Assembly (NCBI GenBank): GCA_036406675.1
Contig: DASXAO010000047.1
Location: 1 to 64,000 of the forward strand
Direction: 5' to 3'
Length of the DNA: 64,000 nucleotides
Origin: SCGC-AG-212-J23 sp036406675
GTDB taxonomy: Bacteria > Pseudomonadota > Gammaproteobacteria > Burkholderiales > SG8-39
The position numbers and the translations under genes were made by a program. The first letter of the stretch is position 1. Each line of letters begins with the position of its first letter. The notes under the pieces were generated by a model. The model was not told the origin of the DNA. It searched no databases and saw only the letters and a list, made by a program, of their open reading frames with translations. Below, one piece after another: positions 11,050 through 18,860 of this stretch.

Positions 11050-12573
11050 ATGGTGACGCCCCGCCTGAAGGTGCTGCTCGTGCTGGGCCACCCGCGCAAG
11101 GCCAGCCTGTGCGGGGCGCTCGCGGAAGCGTTCGCGGCCGGCGCGCGGCAGGCCGGAGTCGACCTGCGGCGGCTGGATCTTTGCGACCTGGAGTTCAATC
11201 GCGACGTGATCGCCGGCTCGCCGCGCAACCAGCTGCTCGAGCCCGCCATCCGCCAGGCCGTCGATCTGGTCCGCTGGGCCGACCACCTCGTGTTCGTGTT
11301 TCCGACCTGGTGGGGCACGATGCCCGCGCTGATGAAGGGCTTTCTCGACCGGGTGCTGCTGCCGGGCTTTGCGTTCGAAGAGCACGCGGAGGGGTCCGGC
11401 TGGGACAAGCTCCTGACCGGAAGATCGGCGCATCTCCTCACCACGATGGATACGCCGAAGTGGGTGTATCGCTGGATCTACAAGGCGCCGGGTCTGAACA
11501 GCCTCGCCCGCGCCACGCTCGGTTTTTGCGGCATCGAGCCGGTGCGCACGACGATCTTCGGCGTGGTGAAGGACTCGGATGCCGCCGCGCGGGCGCGCTG
11601 GCTCCAGGAGGCCCGCGCGCATGGCCTGCGTTTGCGCGACGGCGTGCTCACTGCCGCGGAACGCCGGCGCAGGGCGCTCGGCGCCTGGGTTGCCGCGATG
11701 CGGCTCCAGTTCCATCCGATGGCCTGGGGTGCGTACGCGATCGGCGCCGCCGGCGCCGTGCAGGCGACCGGAACCTTTGACGCCGCGGCGTTCTGGCTGG
11801 GCCTCGTCAGCCTCTTTCTGCTCGAAGTGATCACCGTGTTCACCAACGACTACTTCGATATCGAAAGCGACCGCCGCAACCGGAACTTCGGCCCGTTCAC
11901 GGGCGGATCGCGCGTGCTGGTCGACGGCCGCATCACCCCGGCGCGCATGAGATCGGGCATCGCGTGGGCGATGGGCGGGTTCGTCGCCGCCTTCCTCGCG
12001 CTCGCCGCGATGGTGCCCGCGCCGGGGCTGATCGTGCTCGGCCTGATCGCCATCCTCGCCGTCGGCTACACGACGCCGCCGTTGAAGCTCTGCTGGCGCG
12101 GGCTCGGCGAGGTCGACGTCGCCCTGACCCACAGCACCGTCATCATCCTGTGCGGATTCCTGTTTCAGGGCGGCGCCTGGAACGCGTCGTTTCCCGGGCT
12201 CGTCAGCGCGCCGCTCTTTCTCGCGGTGCTTCCGGCGATCATCCTGTCCGGAATACCGGATTACGCGGCGGACCTGGCGGCGGGAAAGCGCTCGCTCGCC
12301 GTGGTGGTGGGACCGCGCGCGGCGGTCCGGATCGCGCAGGCGGCGGCGATCCTGGCAGCGGTCACGGCGCTGGTCTGGGCGCAGCGCGACGTGGCGGAGT
12401 CTTCCTTCGACGGCATCGGCCTCGCCGTCGTGCCGCACGCGCTCGCGCTCACCTGGCTTCTCGAGCGTCATTTGAGAAGCGCCCGGCCCGGCGGGAGAAT
12501 CGACGGCCTGATGGCCCTCGCGCTTCTCTACATCGTCTGGTTCGTGGCCGTGCCGCTCTACCGCCTCACTTGA
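11050..12573 (+). CDS. Fusion of NAD(P)H:quinone-oxidoreductase-like flavodoxin domain and UbiA-type prenyltransferase
   Basis: About 507 residues in one open frame. Residues 1-200 look like the flavodoxin_2/NAD(P)H dehydrogenase (quinone) family: LVLGHPRKASLCGALAEAF for FMN phosphate binding, then VFVFPTWWGTMPALMKGFLDRV. Residues 215-507 form a polytopic UbiA-family membrane domain with both Asp-rich motifs: NDYFDIESD (N266-D274) and D404YAAD408 with GKRSL. By family knowledge UbiA proteins transfer prenyl groups to aromatic acceptors, while flavodoxin_2 enzymes reduce quinones. One chain could therefore reduce and prenylate, or prenylate and reduce, a quinone-like product (inference). No frameshift separates the halves. 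The stop overlaps the ATG of an ABC ATPase (TGATG), which suggests product export. A GTG at 11038 is an alternative start; neither has a clear ribosome site. Confidence 0.8.
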   Translation: MVTPRLKVLLVLGHPRKASLCGALAEAFAAGARQAGVDLRRLDLCDLEFNRDVIAGSPRNQLLEPAIRQAVDLVRWADHLVFVFPTWWGTMPALMKGFLDRVLLPGFAFEEHAEGSGWDKLLTGRSAHLLTTMDTPKWVYRWIYKAPGLNSLARATLGFCGIEPVRTTIFGVVKDSDAAARARWLQEARAHGLRLRDGVLTAAERRRRALGAWVAAMRLQFHPMAWGAYAIGAAGAVQATGTFDAAAFWLGLVSLFLLEVITVFTNDYFDIESDRRNRNFGPFTGGSRVLVDGRITPARMRSGIAWAMGGFVAAFLALAAMVPAPGLIVLGLIAILAVGYTTPPLKLCWRGLGEVDVALTHSTVIILCGFLFQGGAWNASFPGLVSAPLFLAVLPAIILSGIPDYAADLAAGKRSLAVVVGPRAAVRIAQAAAILAAVTALVWAQRDVAESSFDGIGLAVVPHALALTWLLERHLRSARPGGRIDGLMALALLYIVWFVAVPLYRLT

Positions 12574-13283
12574 TGCGCGGGGACAAGACGCACTCGGTCC
12601 GCGCGCTGGAGCGCGTCTACCGGACCGGGTCCGACGAGGTCCGCGCCTTGCGCGGCGTCGACCTGGACTTGTGCTCGGGCGAGATCGTCGCGCTCCTCGG
12701 CCCCTCGGGCAGCGGCAAGTCGACGCTGCTCAACCTGCTCGGCGGCCTCGACCGACCCGACGCCGGCGAGATCCGGTTCCGCGGCGAAGAACTGTCGCGC
12801 TTCGACGATCGCGCGCTCGCGCGCTATCGGCGCCGCCACGTCGGCTTCGTGTTCCAGGCCTACAACCTGATCCCCAGCCTGACCGCGCGGGAGAACGTCG
12901 AGCTCGCGTGCGACGGCGCCGAGCGCCCGATCGCCGCCGCCGACGCGCTCGGGCTCGTGGGCCTGAGCGCGCGGATGGACCACTTTCCGGGGCAGCTCTC
13001 CGGCGGCGAGCAGCAGCGCGCCGCGGTCGCGCGCGCGATCGCGAAGCGGCCCGAGCTCCTGCTGTGCGACGAGCCGACGGGCGCGGTCGAGCGCCAGGCG
13101 GGCGTGCAGGTCCTCGAGGTGATCGAGCGCTGCAGCCTCGAGCTGGGCGCGGCGACCGTGCTCGTCACGCACAACGTCGCGCTCGCGGCCATGGCCGACC
13201 GGGTGCTGTGCCTCGCCGACGGAAGGATTGCAGAAGCCCGGCGCAACGCGCCGCGCCGCAATGCGGCGGACCTCTCCTGGTAG
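12573..13283 (+). CDS. ABC transporter ATP-binding protein (LolD/MacB type)
   Basis: 236 residues with Walker A GPSGSGKST, a Q-loop in FVFQAYNLIP, signature LSGGEQQR, Walker B LLLCDEPTG and a switch His in LVTHN. The order and the short size match ATPases that pair with FtsX-type permeases for lipoprotein, peptide or lipid extrusion. After Walker B the chain reads GAVERQAG where relatives have GALD, so the usual D-loop Asp is replaced by Glu. The gene starts in the stop of the flavodoxin-UbiA fusion and is followed 3 bp later by its permease, so the three genes form one translationally coupled operon. Confidence 0.9.
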   Translation: MRGDKTHSVRALERVYRTGSDEVRALRGVDLDLCSGEIVALLGPSGSGKSTLLNLLGGLDRPDAGEIRFRGEELSRFDDRALARYRRRHVGFVFQAYNLIPSLTARENVELACDGAERPIAAADALGLVGLSARMDHFPGQLSGGEQQRAAVARAIAKRPELLLCDEPTGAVERQAGVQVLEVIERCSLELGAATVLVTHNVALAAMADRVLCLADGRIAEARRNAPRRNAADLSW

Positions 13284-13286
13284 CGG

Positions 13287-15650
13287 GTGCGCGTGCTGCC
13301 GATTCTCCAACGCAAGCTGCTGCGCGACCTGCGGCAGCTTGCCGGCCAGGCGGTGGCGATCGTGCTGGTCGCCGCCTGCGCGGTGGCGACGGCCGTCATG
13401 TCCTTCGGGGTGCTGCGCTCGCTCGACGATGCGCGCGCGCAGTACTACGAGCGCTGCCGCTTCGCCGATGTCTTCGTTTCGCTGCAGCTCGCGCCCGAGG
13501 CCGCCGGCGAGGCCATCCGGCGGCTGCCGGGCGTCGCCGGCGTGGACACCCGGCTCGTCGCCGATGCGGCCGTCGCCGTTCCGGACACCGAAGGGCCGAT
13601 CGCCGCACGGGCGATCTCCTGGCCCGAGCGCGGCGAGCCCGAAGTCAACGCGATCGTCCTGCGCCGCGGGCGATTCGTCCGCGCCGATGCGCCCGAGGTA
13701 GTCGTGAACGAGAGCTTCGCCGAGGCGCACGGCCTCGCACCCGGCGATCGGCTGGAGCTGCTGCTCGGTGGCCGCAGCCGCGAAATGGCGATCGTGGGCG
13801 TGGCGCTCTCGCCCGAATACGTCTATGCGCTCGGACCCGGGATGCTGTCGCCCGACGCGCGCCGCTTCGCGATCCTGTGGACGGGCCGGCGCGTGCTCGA
13901 AGCCGCGCTGGGCGCGAGCGGCGAGTTCAACGACCTCGCGCTGCGCGTGAACGGATCGGCCTCGGTGGAAGGCGTGGCGCGGCAGGTCGAGGCCGCGCTC
14001 GAGCCCTACGGGGCCGCCGAAGCGCACGGCCGGGAACGCCAGCGGTCGCATGCCTTTCTCTCGGCGATGTTCCACCAGATCGCCGGCGTCGGGCGAATCG
14101 CTCCCGCGATCTTCCTCCTCGTCGCGGCGTTCCTGGTTCACGGCGCGCTTGTCCGGCTGGTCGACACGCAGCGCCAGCACATCGGCGTGCTGAAGGCGCT
14201 CGGGATCGGCGACGCGCGGATCGCATGGCACTACCTCGAGCTTGCGCTCTTCCTGGGCGTGCTGGGGATCGCGGCGGGGCTGGCAGCCGGCACGCTCCTC
14301 GGCCACGGGCTGACCCGCCTTTACGCGCAGTTCTTCCATTTCCCGAGCCTGTCCTTCCGGCACGACCTGCCGAGCATCCTCGCGGCCTGCGCCGTGTCGA
14401 TCGCGGCGATGGCGCTCGGCGCCGCGCGCGGCGTGCGCGCCGTTTCGCGCCTCGCGCCCGCCGCCGCGCTCGCGGCGCCCGTGCCGCCCGGCTACCGGCG
14501 CGTGTGGCTCGATCGCCTGGTGCGTCGAGGCCCGGCGGGCGGCGCGACCAGGATGGTCCTGCGCCATTTCGGCCGCTATCCGCTTCGCGCCGCGCTCACG
14601 CTCGCCGGGCTCGCGCTCGCCGTGGCACTGCAGATCGCCATGCTTTTCAGCTTCGACGCGCTCGATCGCATGCTTGGCTTTCACGCGCGCGCGGAGACGG
14701 GCGACTTCGAGGTGAGGTTTCCCAGGGTGCTGCCGGCCTCTGCCGCCGGGGAACTCGCGCGCTGGCCGGGCGTGCTGAAAGCGGAGGGCTGGCGCGTGCT
14801 GCCGGCCAAGCTGGGTTCGGGAGGGCACGCCCGCGCGGTGAACGTCACGGGACTCTCGCAGTCGGCGATGCTGCGCACGCTTCTCGACGCGGACCTCGCG
14901 CCCGTGCCGGTGCCGCGGCAGGGACTTGCGCTCGCGGGAAAGCTCGCGTCGCTCCTGGAGGTCGGCGTCGGCGACCGCGTCACGCTTCAGCCCATCGGGT
15001 CGCGCGTCCAGGCGGATCTGCCGGTCGCGCGGATCGTCGAGCAGTACATCGGCCTCGACGCGTACATGGACCTCGATGCGCTGAACGCGCTCGTGGGGGG
15101 CGAGCCCGCGATCAGCGGCGCGGATCTCGCCGTGGACCCGCGGCGGCGCGGCGAGTTCCTGCGCAGCCTGAAGGACAGCGGCGCGATCGCCGGAATCAGC
15201 GAGCCCTCGGCGGTGCTGGCGTCCTTCCGGGACACCATGCTGCGCACGCTGACCCTGATCGTCTCGTTCTTCGTCGCCTTCGCCGGCCTGACCGCGTTCG
15301 GCGTCGCCTACAGCAGCGCCCGGATCACGCTTGCCGAGCGCGAGCGCGAATTCGCCACCCTCGGCGCGCTGGGGTTCGGCGCGGCCGAGATCGGCCGCAT
15401 CCTGTCCCTCGAGACGGCGCTTCTCCTGGCGCTCGCGCTGCCGCTGGGATGCCTGCTCGGGTGGGCGCTCGCGTGGGTTATCGTCCAGCGCCTCGACACG
15501 GAGCTCTACCGCGTGCCGCTGGTAGTCAGCGCGCATACGGCCGGCCTCGCGGTGCTCGTCGTCGTCGCCGCGACGCTCGGTTCGACTTGGAGCGTCGCGC
15601 GGCGCATCGGTCGCATGAACCTGTCCGCGGTGCTGAACGCGAGGCCGTAG
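13287..15650 (+). CDS. FtsX-family ABC transporter permease
   Basis: 787 residues with an N-terminal membrane segment (VAIVLVAACAVATAVMSF), a large periplasmic MacB-PCD-like domain, a block of three membrane helices near residues 270-400 (with VLKALGIGDARI, typical of FtsX coupling helices), a second periplasmic domain and three C-terminal helices (with FATLGALGFGAAEIGRIL). The duplicated FtsX arrangement fits permeases of the large DUF214 class rather than LolC/E. With the ATPase immediately upstream it should form a complete exporter or extractor working on envelope substrates, not a channel. The substrate may be the product of the UbiA fusion (inference from operon position). GTG start. 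Confidence 0.88.
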   Translation: MRVLPILQRKLLRDLRQLAGQAVAIVLVAACAVATAVMSFGVLRSLDDARAQYYERCRFADVFVSLQLAPEAAGEAIRRLPGVAGVDTRLVADAAVAVPDTEGPIAARAISWPERGEPEVNAIVLRRGRFVRADAPEVVVNESFAEAHGLAPGDRLELLLGGRSREMAIVGVALSPEYVYALGPGMLSPDARRFAILWTGRRVLEAALGASGEFNDLALRVNGSASVEGVARQVEAALEPYGAAEAHGRERQRSHAFLSAMFHQIAGVGRIAPAIFLLVAAFLVHGALVRLVDTQRQHIGVLKALGIGDARIAWHYLELALFLGVLGIAAGLAAGTLLGHGLTRLYAQFFHFPSLSFRHDLPSILAACAVSIAAMALGAARGVRAVSRLAPAAALAAPVPPGYRRVWLDRLVRRGPAGGATRMVLRHFGRYPLRAALTLAGLALAVALQIAMLFSFDALDRMLGFHARAETGDFEVRFPRVLPASAAGELARWPGVLKAEGWRVLPAKLGSGGHARAVNVTGLSQSAMLRTLLDADLAPVPVPRQGLALAGKLASLLEVGVGDRVTLQPIGSRVQADLPVARIVEQYIGLDAYMDLDALNALVGGEPAISGADLAVDPRRRGEFLRSLKDSGAIAGISEPSAVLASFRDTMLRTLTLIVSFFVAFAGLTAFGVAYSSARITLAEREREFATLGALGFGAAEIGRILSLETALLLALALPLGCLLGWALAWVIVQRLDTELYRVPLVVSAHTAGLAVLVVVAATLGSTWSVARRIGRMNLSAVLNARP

Positions 15651-15792
15651 AGCGGCGCGCATTTGGTTTTGTGCTCGGCCGCTACATTTTTTGCTTTTCG
15701 ACCCACGGTGCCGTGGAGTACGACCTTCGCGACGCGCGAACGCGCGCGGTACAGTTCGGCGTCCCGGCTGCCTCACGGCGCTGCGGATCCTG

Positions 15793-15825
15793 GGCCCGGC
15801 GGGATTCCAAACCCTTAGCCGGGCC
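15793..15825 (+). terminator. Possible terminator hairpin after the FtsX permease
   Basis: In the 336-bp gene-free stretch 15651-15986, GGCCCGGC (15793-15800) pairs perfectly with GCCGGGCC (15818-15825) across a 17-nt loop, followed by TTCTCC rather than a T-run. The first 140 bp of the gap hold nothing I can interpret, and the last 70 bp are the AT-rich region annotated next. Confidence 0.35.
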
Positions 15826-15923
15826 TTCTCCATTGCGTTTCCGCTCGAGCAAGAAAATGGTGACTGTCACCATTTCTGCTGCGGTCGCGCTCTCTCTTAA
15901 ATTCTTCCCCGTCGAAGCGTTTT

Positions 15924-15963
15924 GTTATAAAGAATATAAAAAATATTCTTTGAAGTTATAAAG
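15924..15963 (+). promoter_or_regulatory. AT-rich control region of the cys operon (likely LysR/CysB-type site)
   Basis: Within otherwise GC-rich DNA this block is almost pure A/T. It holds a direct repeat GTTATAAAG at 15924-15932 and 15955-15963 (31 bp apart, three helical turns). Between and overlapping them is a perfect inverted repeat, AAAGAATAT (15929-15937) and ATATTCTTT (15943-15951), with a 5-bp A spacer. cysH begins 24 bp after the second repeat. CysB and other LysR regulators of sulfur genes bind AT-rich sites with TTATAA-like half-sites upstream of sulfate-assimilation promoters, so this is the obvious place for such control. The identity of the regulator is inferred. Confidence 0.5.
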
Positions 15964-15986
15964 CTTTTTTATAGCATCGGTGCCCC

Positions 15987-16694
15987 ATGGGATTTCCCGC
16001 CGAGGCCCCGACCAAGGAAGCCGAGCTCGGGCGCGAGCTTCGTTCCATCGCGCACGACTTCGCGCCCGCCGTCCTGGCGAGCAGCCTGTCGGCGGAAGAC
16101 ATGGTCCTGACCGACGCCGTTGCGCGCGCGGGGCTGCCGATCGGAATCTTCGTTCTCGATACCGGCCGCCTTCACGGCGATACGCTCGCGCTCGTAGAGC
16201 GCATCCGCGGCCGCTATGGCCTCGAGGTCGAGGTGTGCCACCCCGATCCGGTCGCCGTCCTTCAATACGTGAAGAATCACGGCCGCGACGCGTTCTATCG
16301 CGACGCGGAGCTCCGCCAGCGGTGTTGCGAGATCCGCAAGGTGAGGCCGCTGCGCCGGGCGCTGTCGGGGCGGCGCGCCTGGATCACGGGGCTGCGCCGC
16401 GAGCACTCCGCGGCGCGGTCCGGATTGCCGGCGCGGGAGCACGACCACGTGCACGGTCTCGAGAAGTTCAATCCGCTCGCCGCGTGGAGCGAGGAAGAGG
16501 TGTGGTCGTACCTGCGCCGCTTCGAAGTGCCGTACAACCCGCTCTACGACCAGGGCTACCGCTCGATAGGCTGCGCGCCCTGCACCCGTCCCGTGGTCGC
16601 GGGCGAAGACGTGCGCGCCGGGCGCTGGTGGTGGGAGGCGGCCTCGAAAAAGGAGTGCGGCCTGCACGTGGCGGAGCCGGCCGATGCTCGCTGA
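15987..16694 (+). CDS. cysH: Assimilatory adenylyl-sulfate (APS) reductase
   Basis: 235 residues of the CysH family, reducing APS to sulfite with thioredoxin in the cytoplasm. It carries the SSLSAEDMVL nucleotide-loop region, LDTGRLH, two cysteine pairs that bind a [4Fe-4S] cluster (RCCEIRK and GCAPCTR) and the C-terminal catalytic KECGLH. The cluster cysteines distinguish APS reductases from the PAPS reductases of enterics, which fits the absence of an APS kinase (cysC) here. It is the first gene of cysH-cysD-cysN, and its last 11 bp overlap cysD. Expression is probably set by the AT-rich element just upstream. Confidence 0.95.
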   Translation: MGFPAEAPTKEAELGRELRSIAHDFAPAVLASSLSAEDMVLTDAVARAGLPIGIFVLDTGRLHGDTLALVERIRGRYGLEVEVCHPDPVAVLQYVKNHGRDAFYRDAELRQRCCEIRKVRPLRRALSGRRAWITGLRREHSAARSGLPAREHDHVHGLEKFNPLAAWSEEEVWSYLRRFEVPYNPLYDQGYRSIGCAPCTRPVVAGEDVRAGRWWWEAASKKECGLHVAEPADAR

Positions 16695-17586
16695 ACGCTC
16701 GCACCTCGACTGGCTCGAGTCGGAGGCGATCTACATCGTGCGCGAGGTCGCGGGCCAGTGCCAGAACCCGGTGCTGTTCTTCTCCGGCGGCAAGGACTCC
16801 CTCTGCCTGCTGCGGCTCGCCGAGAAGGCGTTCCGCCCCGGGCGCTTCCCGTTCCCGCTGCTGCACATCGACACCGGGCACAACTTCCCCGAGGTGATCG
16901 CGTTTCGCGACCGCCGCGCCGCGGAGCTCGGCGAGCGCCTTCTGGTGCGCTCGGTCGAGGACTCGATCAGGAGGGGTTCTGTAAGGCTCGCTTCTGAAGG
17001 CCAAAGCCGGAACGCCGCGCAATCCGTGACGCTGCTCGAGGCGATCGCGGAGCTCGGATTCGACGCGGCGATCGGCGGCGCGCGGCGCGACGAGGAAAAG
17101 GCGCGCGCCAAGGAGCGGGTATTCTCGTTCCGCGACGAGTTTGGCCAGTGGGACCCGCGCAACCAGCGCCCGGAGCTGTGGAGCCTCTACAACGCGCGCG
17201 TGCACCCGGGCGAGCACGTGCGGGTGTTCCCCATCAGCAACTGGACCGAGCTCGACGTCTGGCAGTACATCGCGCGCGAGCAGCTGGAGGTACCCTCCAT
17301 CTATTTTGCGCACCAGCGACCCGTCGTGCGCCGGCGCGGCCTGCTGGTGCCGGTGACCCCGATTACGCCGCCGCGCGCGGGCGAGACCGTGGAGGAGATA
17401 TCGGTGCGCTTCCGCACCGTGGGCGACATCAGCTGCACTTGCCCCGTCGAATCCAGCGCCGCGAGTCTCCAGGCGATTCTCGAGGAAACAATCGGCGCGA
17501 AGCTGACCGAGCGCGGCGCCACGCGCATGGACGACCAGACTTCCGAGGCGTCCATGGAGCGGCGGAAGAAAGAGGGATATTTTTGA
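16684..17586 (+). CDS. cysD: Sulfate adenylyltransferase subunit 2
   Basis: 300 residues, the normal length for CysD, the catalytic subunit that makes APS from sulfate and ATP. The PP-loop SGGKDSLCLL lies near residue 34, followed by IDTGHNFPEV, GGARRDEEKARAKER and the conserved tail with EASMERRKKEGYF. It acts as a complex with the GTPase CysN, encoded 22 bp downstream. It overlaps cysH by 11 bp, so the three genes are one transcript. Confidence 0.96.
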   Translation: MLAERSHLDWLESEAIYIVREVAGQCQNPVLFFSGGKDSLCLLRLAEKAFRPGRFPFPLLHIDTGHNFPEVIAFRDRRAAELGERLLVRSVEDSIRRGSVRLASEGQSRNAAQSVTLLEAIAELGFDAAIGGARRDEEKARAKERVFSFRDEFGQWDPRNQRPELWSLYNARVHPGEHVRVFPISNWTELDVWQYIAREQLEVPSIYFAHQRPVVRRRGLLVPVTPITPPRAGETVEEISVRFRTVGDISCTCPVESSAASLQAILEETIGAKLTERGATRMDDQTSEASMERRKKEGYF

Positions 17587-17608
17587 TGAAAGGCGCTTTG
17601 CCAGTCTG

Positions 17609-18844
17609 ATGCAGCCTCTTCGCTTCGCCACCGCCGGCAGCGTCGACGACGGCAAGAGCACCCTCATCGGGCGCCTGCTCTACGACGCGCGCGCGCTGCA
17701 GGAAGACCAGGTCGCCGCGGTGGAGAGGGCGTCGCTGCGCCGCGGCGCCGGCGAGCTCGACCTCTCGCTCGTCACCGACGGGCTCGAAGCCGAGCGCGAG
17801 CAGGGCATCACCATCGACGTCGCCTACCGCTACTTCGCCACGCCGGTGCGCAAGTTCATCATCGCCGACTCGCCCGGCCACGAGCAGTACACGCGCAACA
17901 TGGCCACGGGGGCGAGCAACGCCGACGCGCTGGTGCTGCTGCTCGACGTCACCAGGCCGCTGCTGCCGCAATCGCGCCGCCACCTCGTCATCGCGCGGCT
18001 GCTCGGAATCCGCCACGCGATCGTGTTCGTGAACAAGCTCGATCTCGCCGGCTACGCGCGCGCGGCCTACGAGCGCGTGCGCGCCGAGCTCGAAGCCTTC
18101 GCCGCGCCGCTGCGCTTCGATTCGCTGGTGTGCATTCCGGGCTCGGCGCTGCGCGGCGACATGGTGGTCGAGCGCGGCGAGCGCCTCGACTGGTACCGCG
18201 GGCCGACGCTCCTCGAGCGGCTGGAGAGCGTGCCCGCCTCGACCGACCGCGGCGCGGCCGGCCCGCTGCGCTTTCCGGTGCAGCTCGTCTCGCCGCCGCG
18301 CGGCGGCCACGCGCGCGCCTACATGGGACGCATCGAGTCCGGCCACGTCCTCGCGGGCGCGCCGGTGGTCGCCCTGCCCGGCGGCCGCACGACCCGGGTG
18401 CGCCACATCGTGGTCCACGGCGCCGAGCGCGAGATCGCCGTCGCCGGCGATTCGGTGTCGCTCGTGCTCGCCGACGAGCTCGACCTCGCGCGCGGCGACC
18501 TGCTCGCCGACGCGGCGCAGCCGCCGCGCGAGGCGCGCTCGCTCGAGGCCGCGCTCATCTGGCTCGGCGCCGAGCCGCTGCGGCCGGCGGCGCGCTACCT
18601 CGTGCAGCTCGCCTCGCGCCGCGTGGCCGGCAAGGTGGTCGAGCTGCAAAGCCGCCTCGACATCGACACGCTCGGCGAACGCGCGGTGGAGGGCAACGTG
18701 ATGGCGAACGACATCGTCAACGTGCGCCTTTCGCTGCAGGCGCCGCTGTTTGCCGATTCCTACGAGGCCGTGCGATGCACCGGCGCGCTCATCCTGATCG
18801 ACGAGACCACGAACCAGACGGTGGCGGCCGCGCTGGTGCGTTGA
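17609..18844 (+). CDS. cysN: Sulfate adenylyltransferase subunit 1 (GTPase)
   Basis: 411 residues of the EF-Tu-like GTPase that drives APS synthesis by CysD. Motifs: GSVDDGKSTLIGRLL (G1) near residue 10, EQGITIDVAYRYF (G2), DSPGHEQYTRNM (G3) and NKLDL (G4), followed by two beta-barrel domains. It is shorter than E. coli CysN (about 475 aa), mainly at the C-terminus, and has no fused APS-kinase domain. That agrees with a pathway that reduces APS directly. No sulfite reductase or siroheme gene lies in the window. Confidence 0.94.
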   Translation: MQPLRFATAGSVDDGKSTLIGRLLYDARALQEDQVAAVERASLRRGAGELDLSLVTDGLEAEREQGITIDVAYRYFATPVRKFIIADSPGHEQYTRNMATGASNADALVLLLDVTRPLLPQSRRHLVIARLLGIRHAIVFVNKLDLAGYARAAYERVRAELEAFAAPLRFDSLVCIPGSALRGDMVVERGERLDWYRGPTLLERLESVPASTDRGAAGPLRFPVQLVSPPRGGHARAYMGRIESGHVLAGAPVVALPGGRTTRVRHIVVHGAEREIAVAGDSVSLVLADELDLARGDLLADAAQPPREARSLEAALIWLGAEPLRPAARYLVQLASRRVAGKVVELQSRLDIDTLGERAVEGNVMANDIVNVRLSLQAPLFADSYEAVRCTGALILIDETTNQTVAAALVR

Positions 18845-18860
18845 TGGGAAAGCAAGCTCC

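Noticed and set aside
12558..15833. Very long open frame on the minus strand (about 1091 codons)
   Set aside because: It lies antisense to the ABC ATPase and FtsX permease genes, and its Arg/Gly/His-rich translation has no domain. Third-position GC bias keeps such frames open in this genome.
17609..18844. Truncated cysN pseudogene because of its short length
   Set aside because: All GTPase motifs and both barrel domains are present, with a normal ending (TVAAALVR). Short CysN forms without extra C-terminal sequence occur.
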